Shown: piece by piece, positions 5,746-12,542 of the stretch
How positions within the stretch are numbered: the first letter of the stretch is position 1
How the letters are laid out: each line of letters starts with the position of its first letter
Source: CAVYPR01 sp052145775
Lineage (GTDB): Bacteria > Actinomycetota > Acidimicrobiia > Acidimicrobiales > RAAP-2
DNA length: 12,542 bases
Assembly (NCBI GenBank): GCA_052145775.1
Contig: JBKQNY010000025.1
Location: 1 to 12,542 of the forward strand
Reading direction: 5' to 3'
Position numbers and translations under genes: made by a program
The notes under the pieces: model-generated
Seen by the model: only the letters and a program-made list of their open reading frames with translations
Told to the model about the DNA's origin: nothing
Databases searched by the model: none

Positions 5746-7860
5746 GTGGGTCGGATTCTTGAATTTCGATTGATCGGTTCGAATTGCCACACAGCCGTCG
5801 GGCGGAATCTCCGTTCGCGATGGACCCGGGCGGGGATCGCCGTGCCGGTCGTTGCTGTCGCCGGGGTGCTCGCACTCATCCTCCCTGTAACGATCGGGTC
5901 ATCGGGTGCCGTGGCCGCCTCGCCGGGACCCGTGATGAGGGTAGGGAACTACACAGGCCAGAACGTCGTGACGTTTCCCGTTCCGTCGACGGGCAACGTC
6001 AAGCCCGTGGGCAAGCTGACACCAGCGCCCGCCGCGGGCTTCATGGGGCTCGCCTACGACGCGTCCGGCGACCTCTGGGGATCCACCGCGACAGACACAT
6101 CGAGGATCGTCGAGTTCACGCCGGCGCAATTGCAGGCAGGCGGGTCTCAGGTGCCGCACGTCAAGTTCGCCCTGTCCGTCGAGACGACACAGCTTGCATT
6201 CGACGGAGCCGGCGATCTCTGGATTACGGTCTACAACAAGAATGAGCTGATTGAGTACACGCCAACACAGCTGGCGAAGGGCGGGAATACAGTCCTGCCG
6301 GCGAGAACGATCTACAACACAGCCAGCGTGCCCAGCCTCTCGAATCCCTCCGGCCTCGCGTTCGACGCGTTGGGTGACCTGTGGGTATCAAATTCGTCGG
6401 GCTCCGTGTCGGGGGGCACCGTGGTCGAGTTCACGCCGACAGAGCTGGCGTCCAGTGACATGCCAAGACCAAAGCTCTTCTTGCAGGGCCCAAATAGCCG
6501 CTTCGACGGACCTCGGGGGATCGCGTTCGACTCAGAGGGCAACCTTTGGGTAACGAACGTCTTCTCAGATGTAATCATGAAGTTCTCGGCGGATGAGCTC
6601 GCGGCCGCCGGGTTTTGGGCGAACCTGGCTCCAGAGACGACCCTCACACAATCCGGCACGTGGGGTCTCGCGTTCGACACAAAGGGAAACCTCTGGGCGA
6701 CGAGTGTCACAGGCGAGGTTGCCGGGTGGACGCCCGGCCAACAGGCGATCGGCGGTATGCCGATTCCGAGCAGCCCCCTTATCGAAGGGCCTACAACGAC
6801 ACTGACGAAACCCGAGCCGATCGCCATCTCCGCCGCCCCGACGGTGACGGCGGTGACACCGTCCGCGGGATTGGCCGACACAACGGTGACCGTCCACGGG
6901 ACCGGCTTCACGTCGACCACCACGGTGGACTTCGGCGCGGAGCCCGGCACCAAAGTCGCGGTCGTGAGCCCGTTCACCCTGACCGTGAAGGCCCCTCCAG
7001 GCGGCGGCACGGTCACAGTGACGGCCACCACCTGGGCGGGAACGAGCCCCACGTCGACAGCCGACAAGTTCACCTACAAGCTCACCGGGTACGACCTGGC
7101 TGGTTCTGACGGCGGGGTCTTCGTCTTCCCCGTCGGCCAGGCCTCCGGCTTCTACGGCTCACTGCCAGGCCTCCACGTCGTGCCCGCATCCCCCGTCGTA
7201 GGGCTGGTCCCCACGATCACCGACGAGGGCTACTTCCTGGTCGGCCAGGACGGCGGGGTCTTCGCCTTTGGCACAGCACCGTACCTGGGCTCGCTCCCGG
7301 GTCGGAACGTGAAGCCGGCCCAGCCCATCACGGGGATCGTGGCCGCCAACACAGACAAGGGCTACTTCCTTGTCGGGCGCGACGGCGGGGTCTTCGCCTT
7401 TGGCACAGTGCCGTTCTTAGGATCGCTCCCAGGGAGGGGGGTCTCGGTCAACAACATCATCGGGATCGCCTCCACCCCATCTGGCAACGGCTACTGGCTG
7501 GTCTCAGCGACAGGCGCCGTTTACGCCTTCGGCGCGGCCCAAGCTCTTGGCACAGCAAAGGGCACCCCATCGCCGGTCTCGGCCATCGCGGGGACTCCCA
7601 CAGGCGAGGGCTACTGGATCACCACCCACGACGGCGCCGTGTACCCGTTCGGCAACGCCAAGTCCTTCGGCACACTGCCGACCTTGAAGGTCACCCCCGT
7701 GCTCCCGGTCATCGGGATCGTACACACGGGCGACACAAAGGGCTACTGGCTGATCGGCCAAGACGGCGGGATCTTCGCCTTTGGCGACGCTGGGTTCGTG
7801 GGCTCGCTCCCAGGGCTGAACGTCCATGTGAACAACATCGTGGGGGCGGTGCCGAACTGA
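5746..7860 (+). CDS. Secreted repeat protein: NHL-like propeller, IPT/TIG domain, six C-terminal repeats
   Basis: 704 residues. GTG 5746 is chosen because AGAGGA lies 7 nt upstream and the reading then gives a basic N-terminus (about residues 20-29), a hydrophobic stretch (30-50) and AVAA at 55-58 as a likely signal peptidase site. Residues about 65-360 hold NHL-like blades with the recurring motif LAFDxxGDLWVT (five copies), each followed by an EFTPxQL-type segment. Residues 364-445 are an IPT/TIG domain (TVTAVTPSAG to DKFTYK). Residues 446-704 hold six repeats of about 44 residues (GYFLVGQDGGVFAFGxxPxLGSLPG type). No anchor, protease or amidase domain is visible, so the protein is exported and probably binds or decorates the envelope. 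The substrate is unknown. It is divergent from the IPT fragment and followed by a hairpin terminator. Confidence 0.88.
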   Translation: MGRILEFRLIGSNCHTAVGRNLRSRWTRAGIAVPVVAVAGVLALILPVTIGSSGAVAASPGPVMRVGNYTGQNVVTFPVPSTGNVKPVGKLTPAPAAGFMGLAYDASGDLWGSTATDTSRIVEFTPAQLQAGGSQVPHVKFALSVETTQLAFDGAGDLWITVYNKNELIEYTPTQLAKGGNTVLPARTIYNTASVPSLSNPSGLAFDALGDLWVSNSSGSVSGGTVVEFTPTELASSDMPRPKLFLQGPNSRFDGPRGIAFDSEGNLWVTNVFSDVIMKFSADELAAAGFWANLAPETTLTQSGTWGLAFDTKGNLWATSVTGEVAGWTPGQQAIGGMPIPSSPLIEGPTTTLTKPEPIAISAAPTVTAVTPSAGLADTTVTVHGTGFTSTTTVDFGAEPGTKVAVVSPFTLTVKAPPGGGTVTVTATTWAGTSPTSTADKFTYKLTGYDLAGSDGGVFVFPVGQASGFYGSLPGLHVVPASPVVGLVPTITDEGYFLVGQDGGVFAFGTAPYLGSLPGRNVKPAQPITGIVAANTDKGYFLVGRDGGVFAFGTVPFLGSLPGRGVSVNNIIGIASTPSGNGYWLVSATGAVYAFGAAQALGTAKGTPSPVSAIAGTPTGEGYWITTHDGAVYPFGNAKSFGTLPTLKVTPVLPVIGIVHTGDTKGYWLIGQDGGIFAFGDAGFVGSLPGLNVHVNNIVGAVPN
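7249..7408 (+). repeat. Near-identical tandem DNA repeats inside the secreted protein gene
   Basis: A 28-bp block beginning gacggcggggtcttc at 7249 recurs exactly at 7381, 132 bp later, which is one protein repeat of 44 residues. A diverged copy begins near 7762. Exact nucleotide identity between repeats suggests recent duplication or gene conversion. Confidence 0.75.
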
Positions 7861-7873
7861 CCAAACCCACACA

Positions 7874-7890
7874 GGGCCGCGCTGCGGCCC
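7874..7890 (+). terminator. GC-rich hairpin after the secreted protein gene
   Basis: The sequence gggccgc gct gcggccc forms seven G-C pairs with a three-base loop 14 nt after the stop codon. There is no T-run, which is common for actinobacterial terminators. Confidence 0.5.
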
Positions 7891-8001
7891 GAGGACCACT
7901 CGCACCGCCAGCTGCTCCAATGGAGGTGGTTGTCCACTAACCCCGGGTCGGCGGCGGTTATCGGCCGGGGCGCGCTTGCTGATCGCTAACTGATGTGATG
8001 A

Positions 8002-8195
8002 AGGAGCGCAGCGTCGCTCCTGCGTGATGGGCCCGGTGGGGCGCACCGGACCGGACGCCGGAAGCGAGGAATGGTCGCATGTCCGCTCGGAGCGTCGCAC
8101 CGCCGGCCCGTCAGAAGGTCGTGTCCCCACGGGAGTCCTCCCGTCGACCGGATCCAAGTCTGCGAAGCACACTTGGGGTTCCACAACCAATCCGG
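8002..8195 (+). ncRNA. Candidate bridge RNA of the IS110 element
   Basis: Between the left end and the transposase ribosome site there are successive structures. The first is a hairpin aggagcg/cgctcct (8002-8021). The second is a closed loop bounded by gccgg 8057-8061 and ccggc 8103-8107. The third is a hairpin acggga/tcccgt (8129-8144). The last is a loop closed by ccggat 8148-8153 and atccgg 8190-8195, which itself encloses the hairpin ccaagt/acttgg (8154-8176) and ggtt/aacc. One 5' stem-loop followed by two guide-bearing loops upstream of the recombinase is the plan described for IS110 bridge RNAs. I did not identify guide segments by eye. Confidence 0.5.
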
Positions 8196-8216
8196 AAACG
8201 ACGGAAGGAGACTCCC

Positions 8217-9230
8217 GTGGAACGCGAACAACAATACGTCGGCATTGACCTGCACCGGCGCCGGAGCGTCATCGTTCGGCGCGACGGGGCCGGTGAGACC
8301 CTGGAGACGGTCCGCATCGACAACGACCCGGTGGCGCTGGCAGCCGAGCTGGCCAAGGCCGGCGAGCACCCCGAGGTGATCTTGGAAGCAACGTATGGGT
8401 GGTACTGGGCCGCCGACGTGATCCAAGGGTGCGGGGGGACCGTGCACCTCGCCCACCCGCTCGGGAACAACTGGGGCAACCGGCGTGTGAAGAACGACGA
8501 GCGCGACGCCACCGACCTGGTCGATCTCCTAGGAATGGGGCGCCTGGCCGAAGCCTGGATCGCCCCGCCGCCGCTGCGGGAGCTCCGAGAGCTCCTGCGC
8601 TACAGGGCCAAGCTGGTCCACCTACGCACGGGACTCAAGTCCCAGGTCCACTCGGTGCTGGCCAAAGAGGGCGTGGCCGTGCCGATGAGCGACCTGTTCG
8701 GGCTGCGCGGCCAGCACCTCTTGGACGAGGTCCACCTGGCCGACGCCTACCGGATCCGGGTAGAGAGCCTCCGGGACCTGATCGAGTTGTTCGACCGGGA
8801 GATCGCCATGCTGGAGAAGCAGGTCGCCCCGTACTTCGCCGGCGACCTCGGCTACCACGCCGTCCAGGCCATCCCGGGCGTCGGACCGGTGCTCGCGGCG
8901 GTCTTCGTCGCCGAGATCGGGGACATCTCGAGGTTCAAGAGCGCCCGGCACCTCTCCAGCTGGGCCGGGATCACCCCCACCCACCACGAGTCCGACGAGA
9001 AGGTCCGCCGGGGCCACATCACCAAGCAGGGCTCACGCATAGTGCGCTGGGCGGCAGTCGAGGCGGTTTCCCGCCAGCGCACCGACACCCCCATCCGAAG
9101 CCACCACCACCGAGTGGCTGAGCGCAGGGGAACCCAGATCGGACGGGTGGCGGCCGCCCGCAAACTTCTCACCCTCGTCTACTACGCGCTGCGCGACGGC
9201 GAGGTCCGTTGCCTGGCCGAGGCGGGGTGA
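8217..9230 (+). CDS. IS110-family transposase (DEDD recombinase)
   Basis: 337 residues, full length for the family. It moves its own element by RNA-guided recombination using a RuvC-like DEDD domain and a serine-containing Tnp domain. Start GTG 8217 follows GGAAGGAG with 6 nt spacing, and the reading begins VEREQQYVGIDLHRR. Earlier in-frame starts would run through the structured leader. Acidic residues are D11 (GIDLH), E57 (LEATYGWYW), D94 and D97 (KNDERDATD). A central helical, coiled-coil-like region spans about residues 125-205. The C-terminal Transposase_20 domain shows IPGVGPVLAA, SWAGITP and KQGS with the candidate catalytic Ser at 273. The frame is intact, so the element may be active. 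The stop is TGA. Confidence 0.93.
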   Translation: MEREQQYVGIDLHRRRSVIVRRDGAGETLETVRIDNDPVALAAELAKAGEHPEVILEATYGWYWAADVIQGCGGTVHLAHPLGNNWGNRRVKNDERDATDLVDLLGMGRLAEAWIAPPPLRELRELLRYRAKLVHLRTGLKSQVHSVLAKEGVAVPMSDLFGLRGQHLLDEVHLADAYRIRVESLRDLIELFDREIAMLEKQVAPYFAGDLGYHAVQAIPGVGPVLAAVFVAEIGDISRFKSARHLSSWAGITPTHHESDEKVRRGHITKQGSRIVRWAAVEAVSRQRTDTPIRSHHHRVAERRGTQIGRVAAARKLLTLVYYALRDGEVRCLAEAG

Positions 9231-9242
9231 GACCGGGACGGG

Positions 9243-9325
9243 CGCAACCCGGTGCGAGCTCGCCGGAAGTCATGGCCCCCGCACGTCGGCGAGGCCGCCT
9301 AACTGATTGAGCCCACCGGGTTGCG
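9243..9325. repeat. Long nested hairpin after the transposase
   Basis: A perfect 12-bp inverted repeat, cgcaacccggtg (9243-9254) with caccgggttgcg (9314-9325), encloses a second perfect 7-bp one, ctcgccg (9259-9265) with cggcgag (9287-9293). It starts 12 nt after the transposase stop and spans the proposed right end of the element. It may be a terminator, an end-recognition structure or an alternative place for the guide RNA, since IS1111-type relatives carry it on the 3' side. Confidence 0.6.
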
Positions 9326-9458
9326 GCCGAACCACTCCATGCTGCAGTTCGAGCGAAGAGATGACCGGCACCCGGGTTCTCGGGTTGCCCGCCAGCACGC
9401 GCTGGCCCTGGAGACGGACCGCAACGCGTCCCCGACTCGGCATCACCAGGGGACGACC

Positions 9459-9480
9459 ACGAAGCCCTGACGGGCTTCGT
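9459..9480. terminator. Nine-pair hairpin, possible terminator
   Basis: The sequence acgaagccc tgac gggcttcgt is a perfect nine-pair stem with a four-base loop. No T-run follows on either strand. It lies in the non-coding stretch 9326-9714 between the IS110 element and the next gene, which otherwise holds only palindromes and a possible promoter. Confidence 0.45.
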
Positions 9481-9507
9481 CATCCATGATGTGACGGCAC
9501 GTGACCG

Positions 9508-9556
9508 GGCCGTCAAGGCTGCCCCTGCGGGCGGCCTGCGGCCGGCCTTGACCGCC
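9508..9556. repeat. REP-like palindrome with three-way-junction shape
   Basis: The outer stem gtcaaggc (9512-9519) with gccttgac (9545-9552) extends outward four more positions with one mismatch. It encloses two small hairpins, gccc/gggc (9521-9532) and ggcc/ggcc (9533-9543). All arms together leave almost no unpaired bases. Confidence 0.5.
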
Positions 9557-9648
9557 CTATCGGTTCTCGGTTCACAAACGAGGCCCCGGTTTGGCGCGCC
9601 CTTCGTTCGCGACCTCACCGTCCTCTGGGGCGAGAACCCGCCAACGGA

Positions 9649-9702
9649 GCCGGCATTTCATGCCGGCACGGTCTTGACAGACTGCGCTCCTTCAGAGATG
9701 AC
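9649..9702 (+). promoter_or_regulatory. Possible operator palindrome and -35 box upstream of the YdeI-like gene
   Basis: A perfect 8-3-8 inverted repeat gccggcat ttc atgccggc (9649-9667) is followed 6 bp later by TTGACA (9674-9679), the full -35 consensus. At 17-bp spacing the -10 candidate is gatgac (9697-9702), a poor match. The palindrome could bind a regulator next to the promoter. Confidence 0.4.
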
Positions 9703-9714
9703 TTCGACCGGCAC

Positions 9715-10317
9715 ATGAGGGATACCGTAAACGCTGTGGAAGTCCCAGAGCTACTGGTCGTGGACGCTGGCGAATGGCGAAAATGGTTGAGCGCCCATCA
9801 CGCCGATTCAGTAGGCGTCTGGCTGGTACTAGCCAAAAAGGGAACGGCCGATCCGACGACCCTCTCGTACGACGAGGCGCTTGACGAGGCAATCTGCTTC
9901 GGCTGGATTGATGGTCAATTGGGGCGTCGTGACACCGCTACGTTCCGACGACGTTTCACGCCTCGAAAAGCTTGCAGCCCGTGGTCTCAACGCAACGCTG
10001 CCATCGCTGAAAGGCTGATCGCCACCGGCCGAATGCATCGATCCGGCGAAGACGAGGTGCGGCAGGCGAAAGAGGACGGTCGATGGGAGGCCGCCTACGC
10101 CGGGCAAGCCAGCGTTGAGGTGCCGGAGGATCTTCTCGCTGCCCTGAGTGCCAATCTTCGCGCGAAGGCGATGTTTGAGGCGCTCACTAGTGCGAATCGG
10201 TACTCCATCCTCCACAGGATCGGAAACGCCAAGAAACCCGAAACCCGCTCCAGGCGCATCGACCAGTTTGTCGAGATGTTGGCCCGAGGTGAGACCATCC
10301 ACCCCCAGGCTCCATGA
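9715..10317 (+). CDS. YdeI/OmpD-associated family protein
   Basis: 200 residues, normal for the family. The biochemical role is poorly known; members are small cytoplasmic proteins sometimes annotated as bacteriocin-protection proteins. Family signatures are EWRKWLSAHH near residue 20, then VWLVLAKKG, LSYDEALDEAICFGWIDGQ, RFTPRKACSPWSQRN, and the C-terminal OmdA-type segment FEALTSANRYSILHRIGNAKKPETRSRRIDQFVEMLARG. ATG 9715 has only a weak upstream ribosome site; GTG 9730 or 9736-region starts would lose a few residues only. It is transcribed alone and is convergent with the gene ending at 10443. The 125-bp gap between them shows no strong terminator. Confidence 0.85.
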   Translation: MRDTVNAVEVPELLVVDAGEWRKWLSAHHADSVGVWLVLAKKGTADPTTLSYDEALDEAICFGWIDGQLGRRDTATFRRRFTPRKACSPWSQRNAAIAERLIATGRMHRSGEDEVRQAKEDGRWEAAYAGQASVEVPEDLLAALSANLRAKAMFEALTSANRYSILHRIGNAKKPETRSRRIDQFVEMLARGETIHPQAP

Positions 10318-10442
10318 TCACCCGAGTAGAAGATCCATTGCTCCCAGAACGTCCCACTTCGCCGGGTGAGGGTCACGGACCGAAACCTCGGAGATGGGGA
10401 GCGCGGGCCATCAGGGCCAGCTTGTTGACGGTGTTGATTCCC

Positions 10443-11117
10443 TCAGCTTTGTAGTCCACCGACGACATCACGACTGGTCCGTGCGATGCGAATGTGGGTC
10501 ACGGCTGGCGAACAAACGTGCTCCACGCAGCGGTACTTGTCAGTACTGGGGCCGAGATCGCCGAACAGTCGTTCGCCGCTACCCAGCAAGACAGGCACAA
10601 TCGCAATGTGCATTTCGTCAATGAGCGAAGCAAGAAGGTATTGCCTGATGGTGGCTGCGCCACCTCCGACGAGGACGTCACGGTCACCGGCCGCTTCGAC
10701 GGCTGCCCGGTGAGCTTCCTCGATCCCACCGTCGACGAAATGGAAGATCGTTCCCCCCTGCATTTCGATAGGAGTATGCGGATGGTGAGTGAGCACGAAG
10801 ACCGGATGACGAAAGGGAGGATTCTCTCCCCACCAGCCGGTCCACTCGCTCTCGCCCCACGGGCCACGTATCGGGCCGAACATGTTCCGGCCCATGATGG
10901 TGGCACCCACACGAGATCCCCGCTTCGAGAAATACTCATCGTCGAGCTCCTCGGTTCCACCGTCATTGCCGATCATCTGCCTTCCGCTGCGGGTGGCGAA
11001 GATCCATTCGTGGAGCTGGGTGCCCCCGACCCCGAGCGGATGATCGAGATCCTGGTCGGGTCCAGCGGCGTAGCCATCGAGCGAGATCGAGAAGTTGCGC
11101 ACGAGCAATCTGGACAT
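10443..11117 (-). CDS. Dihydrofolate reductase-like (RibD C-terminal domain) protein
   Basis: 224 residues. A stand-alone RibD_C/DHFR-fold protein, probably an NADPH-dependent reductase of unknown substrate. It is not the essential folate enzyme, because stand-alone members of this type are widespread accessory proteins. ATG 11117 is chosen because GAGGGAGGAG lies just upstream, and MSRLLVRNFSISLDGYAAGPDQ is the typical N-terminus. A longer reading to 11240 adds 41 residues with no family similarity. Motifs are ATIMGRNMFGPIRGPW, HPVFVLTHH, DVLVGGGAATIRQYL and IDEMHIAIVPVLLGSGERLF. It is on the same strand as the VOC gene, 353 bp downstream of it, so co-transcription is doubtful. Confidence 0.9.
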   Translation of the reverse strand: MSRLLVRNFSISLDGYAAGPDQDLDHPLGVGGTQLHEWIFATRSGRQMIGNDGGTEELDDEYFSKRGSRVGATIMGRNMFGPIRGPWGESEWTGWWGENPPFRHPVFVLTHHPHTPIEMQGGTIFHFVDGGIEEAHRAAVEAAGDRDVLVGGGAATIRQYLLASLIDEMHIAIVPVLLGSGERLFGDLGPSTDKYRCVEHVCSPAVTHIRIARTSRDVVGGLQS

Positions 11118-11470
11118 TGTCTCCTCCCTCTGATCGCTCCCATCATGACCAGGCTCGCCGCGGTCCTGCTGCCAGTTCCTCGAGCTACGAACCGGCCCCG
11201 GGTGTCCCCCACCGCCGGTTGGGCGAGCAGTACGACCCAAAGAAGGTCCGAATGGCTCAGTTGGACGAGCTTGGAGCCATGGGTCCGCAGCCGTTCTAGC
11301 CGGGTCTTTACCATCCCCAGAGGACAGATCCTTCGCTAATCAAGAGTCGCCGGCTTCGTCAAGCAGTTCTTGGACCTCGCGGCTCGCTCGACCGCCAGCC
11401 GTGTCGACGACCTGCAGGGCCGACGGACTCGGAAGGTCGGGTTCCGTCATCAACGGGCGCTCGGTGTTCA
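11118..11470. other. Non-coding gap between the VOC and RibD-like genes
   Basis: 353 bp. Apart from the RibD-like gene's ribosome site (GGAGGAG, about 11121-11129) I see no supported gene, RNA or strong palindrome. Short open frames exist on both strands but lack family features. Confidence 0.5.
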
Positions 11471-11896
11471 CTACTCGCCGATTCCGTACAGAAGGTCATC
11501 CAGGGTTCTCCAGCTGTCCTCAGAAATTCCGCCGGGAACGCAAGCTACAACTACGGCCACCTGGTCCGGGTCGCGGCCTACCACTGCAGTCCACTCGCTG
11601 TGATGACGCCGGCTGACGAGGAGTTTGCGAGCTTCCAAATCGCTCGCGATCTGCTCAAGATGATCGTCTGACTCGACTTCCAACAGGAACCCTCGCAGAC
11701 CAATGTGACGACCTCCTCCGATGGGACTGGTCCCAAGCGCTCGCAGCACGATGACCTGAGCTCGTTCGCTCCCTGGAGCACTAACCACCGCCAATTGCTC
11801 CTTTTGCGAGAGCAGCGTAAAACCAAGTACTTCACGGTAGAAACCAATCGATCGATCGACATCGGCGACGTTCATCACCACACCCTGAAAGTTCAT
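11471..11896 (-). CDS. VOC-superfamily (glyoxalase/bleomycin-resistance-like) protein
   Basis: 141 residues, usual for a single-domain vicinal-oxygen-chelate protein that would dimerise and bind a metal. The substrate is unknown. ATG 11896 follows GGAG with 6 nt spacing. The longer reading to 11965 adds a Cys-rich, unlikely N-terminus. The first beta-alpha-beta module reads VVMNVADVDRSIGFYREVLGFTLL, the second HIGLRGFLLEVESDDHLEQIASDLEARK followed by VVGRDPDQVAVVVA. A typical metal His early in module one is not obvious, since MNV stands where families often have H. The gene ends with TAG immediately followed by TGA. Confidence 0.8.
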   Translation of the reverse strand: MNFQGVVMNVADVDRSIGFYREVLGFTLLSQKEQLAVVSAPGSERAQVIVLRALGTSPIGGGRHIGLRGFLLEVESDDHLEQIASDLEARKLLVSRRHHSEWTAVVGRDPDQVAVVVACVPGGISEDSWRTLDDLLYGIGE

Positions 11897-12276
11897 CACC
11901 GGCTCCAAGTCTTCAGTAGAGCGGGGGCAGACGAAACACCCACACACCCAAGCTGCACTTTCCATCCATTGTCGTCCAGGCCTGCCGTTTCACGAGTCAA
12001 CTGCGTAAGATTGGCTGACGACGGGCGCCAGTCGCGCCGAAGGCCTTCACCGACGCCGGTCCTCCGGATTCTGGGACGCTGCCGACATTATGAACGAGCG
12101 CCCTGAGCTGAGACCGTGAGCCTCAGCTCAGTACCAGATCCGTCGATCGGATCGTCCGGGAACCCGTCGCCAGCGGTGTTCTGCGTGGGCGTTCGGGAGT
12201 GATCCATCGCCACCTCCAGGTGGTACCCAGGCTCAAGACGCCATGTCGATCGAAGGCCCGGCGCCCCGCTCGCCCA
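11897..12276. other. Non-coding gap upstream of the VOC gene, palindrome-rich
   Basis: 380 bp between two genes on the - strand. It contains the 10-pair hairpin at 12103-12131, a palindrome gatccg tcgat cggatc (12137-12153) and a short hairpin ccacc/ggtgg (12210-12223). No gene is supported. Confidence 0.5.
12103..12131 (-). terminator. Ten-pair hairpin, possible terminator of the upstream gene
   Basis: ctgagctgag (12103-12112) and ctcagctcag (12122-12131) pair perfectly around nine bases, about 145 bp past the stop of the gene at 12277. There is no T-run. The half-sites are themselves repetitive (gagctgag), so an operator is also possible. Confidence 0.45.
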
Positions 12277-12542
12277 TTATGGACCGAGCGTTGTCCATTG
12301 GTCGCGTCCCATGAAGGCGGCGAGGCGTTCCCAGTCGTCAGCGCCGGGAGCTGGGTAGACCTCCGCCCCGAACGGGGCTCCAGGCTCGACCATGTTGCGG
12401 TACTGAGGTTTGATCATGGCCCGTGCCCCCTCGAGTGCCGGCAAGGCGAGGGAAGGATCCAACTTGTCGATCTGTCCGGTGGCCCTGGCCAAGTCCCAGG
12501 CGTGTGCGGCCAGCTCTGCCAGGTACATGTCCACCAGAGCGG
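12277..12542 (-). CDS. TIGR03086-type DinB-like protein, N-terminus outside the window
   Basis: The last 87 or so residues of an actinobacterial DinB/mycothiol-dependent maleylpyruvate isomerase-like protein. The frame is open to the window edge (ALVDMYLAELAAHAWDLARATGQ), so the GTG near 12534 is internal. Family features are ELAAHAWDLARATG with the conserved His of the metal site, LALPALEGARAMI, GAPFGAEV and DDWERLAAFMGRD at the C-terminus. Such proteins bind a divalent metal, and some act in mycothiol-linked chemistry. The actual substrate is unknown. Confidence 0.82.
   Translation of the reverse strand, partial: ALVDMYLAELAAHAWDLARATGQIDKLDPSLALPALEGARAMIKPQYRNMVEPGAPFGAEVYPAPGADDWERLAAFMGRDQWTTLGP

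Larger units (their letters stand above)
7986..9307 (+). mobile_element. IS110-family insertion sequence, proposed ends at a 9-bp direct repeat
   Basis: The transposase gene is flanked by two copies of ctaactgat, at 7986-7994 and 9299-9307. Counting one copy gives an element of about 1.31 kb, the usual IS110 size. IS110 elements lack classical inverted ends and recombine at a short shared core, so a short direct repeat with CT at its start fits. The left non-coding end is about 220 bp and holds a structured RNA candidate. The bounds are inference from this repeat only. Confidence 0.6.

Noticed and set aside
5770..5790. A ggttcgaat string resembling a tRNA T-loop
   Set aside because: The flanks do not pair as a T-stem, no acceptor or anticodon arm fits around it, and it lies inside the secreted protein gene.
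5645..5875. Extension of the IPT fragment upstream to an ATG at 5875
   Set aside because: This part is Arg/Ser-rich without domain similarity and is antisense to the start and signal peptide of the gene at 5746.
8079..8216. A longer transposase start at 8079
   Set aside because: The extra 46 residues cross the palindromic leader and have no family similarity. GTG 8217 has a well-placed GGAAGGAG.
11117..11299. A + strand 60-residue frame ending EQYDPKKVRMAQLDELGAMGPQPF, faintly like the start of a carboxymuconolactone-decarboxylase protein
   Set aside because: Its start overlaps the start of the RibD-like gene, it has no ribosome site, and no homologous continuation follows the stop in any frame. 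Too weak to call a gene or remnant.
1..12542. CRISPR array, rRNA or defence gene cluster
   Set aside because: No regularly spaced direct repeats, no rRNA-like sequence and no recognisable defence proteins were seen on either strand.

Overview
The window is high-GC DNA from an actinobacterium. The secreted protein at 5746-7860 carries GYWLVGxDGGVFAFG-type repeats of the kind I associate with Acidimicrobiia. A TIGR03086-type gene and an actinobacterial-looking IS110 transposase fit the same group. This placement is an inference from protein style, not from a marker gene.

Layout, left to right. (1) 2-901: the 3' part of a thiolase gene on the + strand. (2) About 943-4893, - strand: two group II introns head to tail. 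The downstream one (intron A) has a reverse transcriptase (RT) gene, a canonical domain V and a domain VI, but almost no 5' RNA half. The upstream one (intron B) has a long 5' RNA region, its own RT and its own domain V, and it ends only about 94 nt before the RT of intron A starts. Each RT frame is whole except for a single in-frame TAG. (3) 5024-5646, - strand: a fragment of an IPT/TIG-domain protein, bounded on its 5' side by a 94-bp element with perfect 10-bp inverted ends. (4) 5746-7860, +: a secreted repeat protein (signal peptide, NHL-like propeller, IPT domain, six C-terminal repeats). (5) About 7986-9307, +: an IS110-family element bounded by a 9-bp direct repeat, with a structured leader that looks like a bridge RNA. 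(6) 9308-9714: non-coding DNA rich in palindromes. (7) 9715-12542: ordinary small genes, namely a YdeI/OmpD-associated protein (+), a RibD-C/dihydrofolate-reductase-like protein (-), a VOC/glyoxalase-like protein (-) and the C-terminal part of a TIGR03086-type DinB-like protein (-).

The genes do not form one pathway. The left and middle parts are an insertion hot spot: two introns, a possible MITE and an IS110 element surround fragments of surface-protein genes. The right part is chromosomal background. The points most worth a second look are the paired amber codons in the two RTs, the tandem or nested intron arrangement, and the bridge-RNA-like leader with the direct-repeat ends of the IS110 element.
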